A stretch of 64,000 nt of DNA from Oscarella lobularis (lineage: Eukaryota > Porifera > Homoscleromorpha > Homosclerophorida > Oscarellidae), in assembly GCF_947507565.1 (NCBI RefSeq), contig NC_089179.1, forward strand, positions 3,241,747 through 3,305,746, written 5' to 3'. The position numbers were made by a program, and so were the translations under genes. Each line of letters opens with the position of its first letter. The stretch's first letter is position 1. Shown here piece by piece: positions 56,993-64,000 of the stretch. Under the pieces are notes generated by a model, which saw only the letters and a list, made by a program, of their open reading frames with translations, ran no database searches and had not been told where the DNA came from.

Positions 56993-57879
56993 TCAGGTTT
57001 GCGACTGGGGATATTCTTCAATCATTATGCGAGAAACAGAATTCCATCCAGACCGACGATTAGATGATCCATGGCCCTGACAGTTTCCTACATGAACAGC
57101 TACCCTTATTGATCCAGATGGAATGTTCTTACAGAATCCTTCTATTTGGCGATGTCGAAGAGGACTATCGTTGGTGCGGTACAGAAACACAACTCCTTCA
57201 ATTGTCATTGGTCCTGAACATTCTGCCCCATTAAAAGTGATATACCAACGTCCACAGCAGGAACTACCAAGACAATAGACTCTCGTATTGGCAGCATAAG
57301 CTACTTTGAGAGCGGTAGAAGAGTGACGTTTTTTGAAGACGCATTCCTAATAGAAATCAATTCAAAGAACGCAAAATTTACCTTTGAAAATTACCTGTAT
57401 GAGACCTGTATCTTTTCCGTCTTCTCTTTTCCAAACACACTGCTTCCAGTTAATAGAATTGGCAGTGCCGTTTTCTCCTTGAGGTCCGGGCTCTCCTCTT
57501 TGTCCCAAACTTCCTTTGATCCCTTTTTCTCCTTTGATTCCTATTGGCCCCATTGATCCTCTTTGCCCCAAACTTCCTTTAGGACCCGTCTTTCCAGTGA
57601 CTCCTTTATCACCTCTGTCTCCCTTAGCGCCCTTCATTCCGTCATCTCCTTTCAATCCATCTCTTCCAGGCAATCCATTGTGTCCTGGAGACCCTGGAAT
57701 TCCTGGAACTCCTGAACACCCTCCAACAGAACCCTTAGAAAAGACAGTATTTCTTTTTGGCGATAGAAGAGTCTACTGAACTGAGATACCTGATCTGATT
57801 TGGGATTATTGCTCTCGACAGCGTTCAAAAATAGAATGAGTGCTACAAACAAGCACTGAAGAGTTGAACTAGCAATCAT
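56993..57879 (-). CDS. CTHRC1-like secreted collagen-repeat protein, copy A
   Basis: Three phase-0 exons: 57790-57879, 57395-57733 and 56993-57346, about 260 residues. The signal peptide is MIASSTLQCLFVALILFLNA. Some 30 Gly-X-Y triplets follow ([16 protein letters not shown] and onward). The C-terminal globular domain has NWKQCVW, CVFKKRHSSTALKVAY, CCGRWYITFNGAECSGPMTI, CQGHGSS and GWNSVSRIMIEE. This is the CTHRC1 domain (WYFTFNGAECSGP, GWNSVSRIIIEE in vertebrates). CTHRC1 is an extracellular modulator of Wnt/planar polarity and matrix in vertebrates; the role here is inferred only. It appears intact. Confidence 0.9.
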
Positions 57880-58259
57880 TGTGTTGTCTTGCTCGCTGAG
57901 GCTTTCTATCTCTTTTCATCCAAACTTGCCCGTTTATATTGAGTAAAAAGACACGGGTATGATGTCACTTCCTCTAAATGTATTGAATGAATGACGTCTT
58001 TTCCGTCTTTCTAAAGTGCTAACTAGATTAGACCCGCTTTCTAATACAATTGCCGGTTCTTAGCATGACCATAAAAGGTCGTATTGAACTAAAGCGTAGG
58101 ACGTTAGAACACGGCACTCGTGTCCCTCCCAAAAACAACGCCAGGACCTTACTCCCACTCAAATTATATGGGACGTCTTGTTGATTCCAATGCTGTTGCA
58201 TAGTAAATGTATTATAAACAGATTCTCTAAAAACAATTATCTCTAACACGAATTTCTAC

Positions 58260-59120
58260 TGGCCGTTCTACTTCAAATGTTCTAAACGTTCTCCACAGAA
58301 GATAAATACAATAATGGAGCCGCTTCTGCGGAAGCCAACAACAAGCCAATCCATGCAGTTGCCCTCTCTTTACGTTTGCCAGACAACCCTAAACAAAGTC
58401 AGTATAAGTATTATTACCTATTGCTTCGATTATGCATGCTTCTCCAACAAAGGCTTTCTCAGAAAGTGCAGCTTGAAAAACGTGAAGGGTTATGACGCCT
58501 CTGCCGTCCGACCGCCCATATGGATTTAATCAGTCTCGTTTTCTCACTCATCTATACATATACTGCAATTACAATTAAACTCGATGCCATGTTTCAGTGC
58601 ACCTTTTTTTTTTAATGTTTTATAAATGACTGTTCGGCCTAGATCTTTTTCCTTTTCCGATATAAAAAATTCTCTACTGAGACAGGGCCAATCCTCCTCT
58701 TCTTTTTCCATTCTCTTTGACTGCAGTATTGCAGAGAATGTAGCCTACGGCTACAACTCGCGCCTCGTCACTCAGGAGGAAGTAGAAGAAGCGGCATGTC
58801 CACTAGTAGCCTGACTCCAGTGTTACCTAAATAATCTATAGATTCACCTGTCGCACCGTCGAATCCTCTATAAGAAACATAGTTTTCTTTCTAAGGCACC
58901 TGCGGAAATATGACTGGGAATTGCAGGAAAGCGTGCAGTTTGTATTGTCAAAGCTAGTCGTATTACAAAGGAAGCACTAGTATAGGGAGACTCGGAGTCT
59001 CGAGAAAGAGTACCACTACAAGTCTACCAGTAATAATTCACAAGCATACCGAACATACAACTCAGCGTCATGCAGACGTCAATAGAATTGGTCAATTAAA
59101 ATTCATTGGCTTGAGTCCAG
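58260..59120. other. Intergenic stretch with an ABC-transporter relic only
   Basis: Apart from the relic at 58705-58812, nothing is recognisable. 58950-59110 duplicates 56810-56990, the 3' flank of CTHRC1-like copy A. Confidence 0.5.
58705..58812 (+). pseudogene. ABCB (MDR-type) nucleotide-binding-domain fragment
   Basis: Encodes [20 protein letters not shown] and [10 protein letters not shown], the segment just after the Q-loop of ABCB/P-glycoprotein domains ([12 protein letters not shown]). No Walker A, signature or Walker B surrounds it, and a stop follows at once, so it is an isolated exon relic. Confidence 0.75.
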
Positions 59121-60001
59121 TCAGGTTTGCGACTGGGGATATTCTTCGATCATTATACGAGAAACAGATCTCCATCCAGACCGACGATCAGATGATCCAT
59201 AGCCCTGACAGTTTCCCACATGAACAGCTACCCTTATTGATCCAGATGGAATGTTCTCACAGAATCTTTCTATTTGGCGATGTCGAAGAGGATTATCGTT
59301 GGTGTACAGATACAGAACTCCTTCAATTGTCATTGGTCCTGAACATTCTGCTCCATTAAAAGTGATGTACCAACGTCCACAGCAACCACTAGTACACCTG
59401 ACTCTCATATTGGCAGCATACGCTACTTTGAGAGAGGTAGAAGAGTGACGTTTTTTGAAAACACATTCCTGATGGAAATCAATTTAGAGTGTGTAAAATT
59501 CACCTTTGAAAATTACCTGTATGAGACCTGTATCTTTTTCATCTTCTCTTTTCCAGACACACTGCTTCCAGTTAATAGAATTGGCAGTGCCGTTTTCTCC
59601 TTGAGGTCCGGGCTCTCCTCTTTGTCCCAAACTTCCTTTGATCCCTTTTTCTCCTTTGATTCCTATTGGCCCCATTGATCCTCTTTGTCCCAAACTTCCT
59701 TTAAGACCCGTCTTTCCAGTGACTCCTTTATCACCTCTGTCTCCCTTAGCGCCCTTCATTCCGTCATCTCCTTTCAATCCATCTCTTCCAGGCAATCAAT
59801 TGTGCCCTGGGGACCCTGGAATTCCTGGAACTCCTGAACACCCTCCAACAGAACCCTTAGAAAAGACAGTATTTCTTTTTGGCGATAGAAGAGTCTACTG
59901 AACTGAGATACCTGATCTGATTTGGGGTTATTGCTCTCGACAGCGTTCAAAAATAGAATGAGTGCTACAAACAAGCACTGAAAAGTTGAACTAGCAATCA
60001 T
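59121..60001 (-). pseudogene. CTHRC1-like copy B, premature stop in collagen region
   Basis: Tandem copy of the gene at 56993 offset by about 2122 bp, with the same three exons (59912-60001, 59517-59855, 59121-59468). In exon 2 the Gly codon of CAC AAT GGA is TGA (about 59797-59799), cutting the protein after the first few Gly-X-Y triplets. The C-terminal domain is otherwise well kept (CCGRWYITFNGAECSGPMTI, GWRSVSRIMIEE), so the stop is probably recent. Use of a downstream start is conceivable but would lack a signal peptide. Confidence 0.8.
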
Positions 60002-60530
60002 TGTGTTGTCTTGCTCGCTGATGCTTTCTATCCCTTTTCATCCAAACTTGCCCGTTTATATTGAGTAAAAAGACACGGGTATGATGTCACTTCCTGTAAA
60101 TGTAGTCAATAGATGACGTCTTTTCTGTCTTTCTAAAGTCCTAACTACATTAGACCCGCGTTCTAATACAATTGCCGGTTCTTAGCATGACCATAAAAGG
60201 TCGTATTGAACTAAAGCGTAGGACGTTAGAACACGGCACTCGTGTCCCTCCCAAAAACAAGGCCAGGACCTTACTCCCACTCAAAGTATATGGAACGTCT
60301 TGTTGATTCCAATGCTGTTGAATAATAAATGTATTACTTGCAGCGCGTACGTCGCCCTTCTGTTTCGGCCGCATATCTTTTTTTCAAACAGCTGAAGAAC
60401 GCGAAGCAAAAAGGAAACGTTCACACGACATATTGGAAACTACGTACGTCTCTTCTCACTCAAATGGACGCAAACAGTTCTCAGTGTGTATACATGTATG
60501 GGAGATGAAGATGCAGCAGTGACTTTTTCG

Positions 60531-60575
60531 GGGCTTTCTAGCAGCGTTCTAGGGTTTCGAACAGAAACGCAATGA
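60531..60575 (+). pseudogene. CFAP251 C-terminal codons, duplicated relic
   Basis: LSSSVLGF plus RTETQ and stop, matching the last 14 codons of CFAP251 ([13 protein letters not shown]). It lies just 3' of FReD3, as the genuine CFAP251 end lies 3' of FReD2, so it marks the segmental duplication boundary. Confidence 0.85.
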
Positions 60576-60607
60576 CAGGTAAAGACAAAGAATACATATA
60601 TTGAGTC

Positions 60608-61730
60608 TCATTTAGATCGAAATTTCATCTCGGAAAATTTGAGGGGTTCGGTTTTCCAACTATTCCACCATATTCCATCACCTCCCGTGCGGTAGTAGCC
60701 CCCATTTAGATTAGAATAATGGCAATTGTCGTACCACCAAGCACCGTGCCAGGTAATGGCACAATTGCTGGTGTCCAGATCATTGTCTTGGTCTTTGGTC
60801 GTAAATTTCTTTCCATTGTGGTAGTTAATAGGAAGGGAGTCGCCAGCATTTCCACTGTACCCACTCACACTCAAAACGTATTCAGTACTTTCGTCACCAA
60901 CATTAAAAGTGGAATACTTTGCATACGATCTGCTTCCCTTCCCGTCTCCAAGATCAACTCTAAGTTCATTTTCGCTGAGACTGAGTAGCCAGTGTAGATA
61001 ATCAAGACCTAACCAGAACTCTACACCTATATTACCAAAGCCGCGTCTGTAGTCATTCCATTCACGATAGAAGTCGATAGATCCGTCTTGTCTTCGTTGA
61101 AAGACGGTCCAACCACCTCCCTCTGTGTCCATATCACAGTAGACTCGAATTGTACGCGATGAATTAGGTAGAAAAATTAGGTAGAAGAACGTCGTAGATG
61201 CCGCTTTGTGCTAGATTGTTGCGTTCGTAAATGCATGAACAGGAACACGATTCGTTCAGAAGTAGCCTCCCTACATAATAGACTAAGATAACATTGCTTT
61301 GCGTTATGACCGCCTGAACTTTGACCTTCCATCACCCCACCCCAGTCGCCTTTCTGAGATAATGAATTAGCTGATGTATAAAGGCGATCGAAGCACGTAT
61401 AGACTACCTGTCCTTTTTGCCCTACGAGTCCGGTCTCTCCCTAAACGTTGCGCTCGATTACTCTGTTTACACTGCAAGACACGCCTACCTTTTGTCCGTC
61501 AGTGCCGTTTTCCCCTTTCTAAATGAATACCGCGACGATAGAGTAGAAAGACGTAGTTTTCGAGTGAAATGTCAAACCTCTCCTTTCGTTCCGACACTTC
61601 GTTTCTCGTACTGGTCCAAAGGCATGCAGACCGTGGGTCCTTCTGACGGGATGATGATTGGATTTTGGCAAGTATTCGTGCTTGCTCCCCATCCAAATAT
61701 CAACGAAGTCAGAAAGAGCAAGAAGTGCAT
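60608..61730 (-). pseudogene. Collagen-fibrinogen gene FReD3, 13-bp duplication
   Basis: Exons: 61578-61730 (signal peptide MHFLLFLTSLIFGWGASTNT), 61489-61518, 61408-61440, a KGDWGG exon, then the neck (CSCSCIYERNNLAQSGIYD) and fibrinogen domain. In the last part TTTCTACCTAAT is present twice (about 61160-61190). The extra 13 bases shift the frame and give a stop just before TIRVYCDMD. From MDTEGGGWTVFQRRQDGS (61132) to 60608 the domain is intact, including SLPINYHNGKKF, where FReD2 is broken. FReD2 and FReD3 are thus damaged in different places. Confidence 0.72.
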
Positions 61731-62117
61731 TGTCGGTGTCCCAGACGTGAAATGACATCAGTTCCCGTCTTACTTTACTCTTAGATCATAGCGTGCATAA
61801 TAATAAGAAATCCGATCTCGAGGTCATGCACCCTCCTCGCCCACGTCATGCACGGTACGCACAGTGTACTAGGCGTGTCTCTCTTTGCGAGTCGAAGACA
61901 GAGAGTTAGCATGAAAGTCAGCGGCCATGAATGACGCAGCATACACTACGTAACACTCTTCCTGAGAACGTTGATGCTTGTACAGTAGAGCGAATCGTTG
62001 AAGCTGAGGAGAAAGAAATCTGAAATTTCGAACAAACTAAACGCGTAACACGCCAACGAAAAACGCCGCGGTTTCAAGGCAAATTATCCCTGTTATACAA
62101 AAAAAAAATTCCGAAAC

Positions 62118-63822
62118 TCATCTTGCTCTGATGGATATCACACATCCATCCGCCGGAACTATCGTCGCATCGAAAATCATTTTATAACTTTTATCCGTTT
62201 CAATACGACGCCAGTCAGCCATGCCAGAGGCAATAGCCGTCGTTAGAAGTATCGATAGTTCGGCGAGATTTTTACCCACGCACCGATGCACTCCAACGCC
62301 AAAGGGAATATAGTGCTTCACATTTCGAATGTGTTCGCGACGTTCCGGCCCGAACCTATCGGGATCGAACTTGTGGGGTTCGGAAAAGCCGTCGGTGAAT
62401 AGAACGTGGCGTAAGTTTGGAACAACCCTCGTCTCCTTGGGTATAAAAATGCCATTGATCTTGCAATCGCGCTCGGCCTTGAAGCCGAGACCCAAAAGCG
62501 GGTGTTCAAAACGTAGAATTTCTCTCATAACCTTAATTAAGAAAATCGAGTCTTTATGACAAAGACCTACTTTACAAATCACTGCATCGCTTACTTGCGT
62601 TGTGTAGGTCATCTGGTTCAATATTTCGGTGGTGATTGGACTGTCGTTCGGGCGAAGTTGGATCTGTTCACTGTGTATTCGAGCCAGAACGTCGGGATGG
62701 GCGCTCATGAGACCGAAAAATGCTGTCAGCGTCGATACGGTCGTGTCGAGACCCGCAAGAAGGAAAGTCACTTGATGATCGGTGACAATTCGTTTGATGT
62801 CAGAGTCTTCCAACTGGCCGTCGCTTTTCTCAATCAAAGACTGTATCCAATGGTCGGTAAGGGAATACAGCTTTCTCCCTTCTCTCGCGCGCTCAATGGA
62901 AGCCTGGACAATGGGCATCATATCGCGAATCAATAATTTGCGAGCTTTCAAGGCACGCCAGAACGTCGTACCAGGAAAGTTCAAAGGAAACGCCTGAACT
63001 CCCTTTATCACTGCATAATAATTCTCCCTCCAGTGCAGGTGACGGTCATAGTCCGGTCCCAAGAAAGCGTTCATGAGAAAATCGAAGACCATGTCGCGAG
63101 CTCTCGACTGAACCCGAATCGTTCCGCTTCCGTTATTTCGCTCGCACTCCCTGATCCAAAGACGAAGGTGCTTTCGAGCATTGCTTTCCATCGTAGGCAA
63201 ATACGACGTCAATCTCTTGCGCGATAAAACGGAAATCAACGTTTTTCGAAGAAAGACGTGTTCCGCTCCGCTCACGAAAATCAGCGTCTTGCCGAAGAGG
63301 CTGTCGTCGGCGGGAGTTAGAGATATAGTGAAATCGCGGCCTTGTGCTTTCATAACGGTCTTGAATACAGTGGCATCGTTGATGTACAACGCAAATCTTT
63401 ATAGTATACAACAAAATCAAGCGACATCTCATTAATTAATTAATTAATTAATTAATTAACCAACAAGCAAGATAAATTTTATTCTCTTATATCTATGGTT
63501 TAGCGGACTGAGACTGACACGCACAATAGACTTAGTTAATTAATCTAAATAATTGCATACTCTCGCCTAAGCTGTGACTAGCGCGTCACGGAATAAAATT
63601 TACTACGTACCTTCCCAATATTGAATCCCACGACACTCTTCCTCTTGCGAAAGCTTCAGAGACAAACTTGTGCGCATCGCGTACGAGCGGAATCAGGTTT
63701 CCTATAAAGGGAGGAACCCATTTGGGACCGGGAATGCCTTTTCCAAGCCGATGCAAGCGCCTCTGTTCCAACGCGACAAGCACAACTAGGGTCAAAGTAA
63801 CAACAGCGAGTGCGAGAAGCAT
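62118..63822 (-). CDS. Cytochrome P450 monooxygenase
   Basis: Three exons with consistent phase: 63611-63822, 62595-63396 and 62118-62531, about 475 residues, the usual P450 length. It starts with a membrane anchor (MLLALAVVTLTLVVLVALEQ) and a Pro-rich hinge (GIPGPKWVPP). It has the C-helix region, I-helix FLLAGLDTTVSTL, ExxR in MREILRFEHP, the PERF-like DPDRFGPERR, and heme loop PFGVGVHRCVGK with the Cys ligand. It is an endoplasmic-reticulum-anchored haem-thiolate oxygenase. The substrate is unknown and the subfamily is not assigned; the short length and heme loop are compatible with CYP26/CYP120-like clans. A fragment duplicate lies at 56407-56690. Confidence 0.9.
63431..63460. repeat. (TTAA)n simple repeat in P450 intron 1
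   Basis: Seven or eight ATTA units between exons 1 and 2 of the P450 gene. Confidence 0.85.
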
Positions 63823-63890
63823 CGGGAGGGAAAATGACGTCACTAGTTCCAAGTCCCGTATAGTATAACGTAGCCTGTTTCTCCTCCTCC
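63823..63890. promoter_or_regulatory. Head-to-head promoter with CRE palindrome
   Basis: 68 bp between the P450 ATG (63822, minus) and an ATG at 63891 (plus). Contains TGACGTCA at 63835-63842, the same ATF/CREB palindrome as in the THAP/PIBF1 gap. Confidence 0.45.
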
Positions 63891-64000
63891 ATGAGCAGTG
63901 CAGAACCGGTTCTACAGCTTGCACGAGACTACATTGCAAGAAAATGGACGCCTGAGGATCGAGACTCTGTTCTCGAAATCATTAAGAACTGTCTCGCCTC
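63891..64000 (+). CDS. Start of an unidentified gene, cut by window end
   Basis: ATG followed by 36 open codons to the edge (MSSAEPVLQLARDYIARKW, then TPEDRDSVLEIIKNCLA). Helical, no signal peptide. Too short to identify. Confidence 0.5.
   Translation, partial: MSSAEPVLQLARDYIARKWTPEDRDSVLEIIKNCLA

Noticed and set aside
57516-57779. Pro-rich plus-strand frame (also 59638-59901)
   Set aside because: Antisense of the Gly-X-Y collagen exon, which makes Pro-rich frames automatically.

Overview
This is a gene-dense animal (metazoan) nuclear genome window. The protein families are animal-type: fibrinogen-related collagens, CTHRC1, PAXIP1, PIBF1, CFAP251 and Mind-bomb-like E3 domains. Introns are mostly 45-70 bp with GT..AG ends, and intergenic gaps are often below 100 bp. 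Compact genes, many ankyrin/Roco/death-domain genes and scavenging-type FReD genes suggest a sponge or another early-branching animal. An Oscarella-like homoscleromorph is my guess, not a proof. I see no tRNA, rRNA, CRISPR or viral gene.

Layout: 0.5-4.0 kb, PAXIP1 (+). 4.2-5.5 kb, a secreted NTR-domain plus dead-serine-protease protein (-). 5.8-6.9 kb, an orphan secreted Cys-rich protein (+). 7.1-10.3 kb, a frameshifted THAP gene (-) head-to-head with PIBF1 (+). 10.1-12.7 kb, a direct duplication of the PIBF1 tail around an orphan gene ending in a CaaX-like motif. 12.7-17.2 kb, an MFS transporter, a collagen-fibrinogen (ficolin-like) gene, a FReD relic and an orphan gene (all -).

17.9-47.4 kb is the striking part: four Roc-COR GTPase genes, all (+) and all ending in a death domain. 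ROCO1 carries MIB/HERC2-like, ZZ and RING modules in front. ROCO2 carries about 14 ankyrin repeats. ROCO3 and ROCO4 are a DAPK-like tandem pair without a kinase, and ROCO3 has a recent array of near-identical one-exon ankyrin repeats. A Kelch-coiled-coil-TKL kinase gene (-) lies inside the cluster. Decayed MFS copies and SMYD-like fragments fill the gaps. I infer a cluster of intracellular sensor/switch proteins joining ligand-binding repeats, a GTPase switch, ubiquitin ligation and death-domain signalling.

48.6-64 kb: an intact MFS gene (-) 39 bp head-to-head with CFAP251 (+). Then comes a segmentally duplicated block of fibrinogen-related, CTHRC1-like and cytochrome P450 genes (-), in which most copies are broken in different places. 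At the right edge the intact P450 is head-to-head with the start of a truncated (+) gene. Ciliary and housekeeping genes (PIBF1, CFAP251, PAXIP1) are single-copy anchors; the intervening families are expanding and decaying by local duplication. Exon boundaries were read by eye from splice signals, phase continuity and family resemblance.
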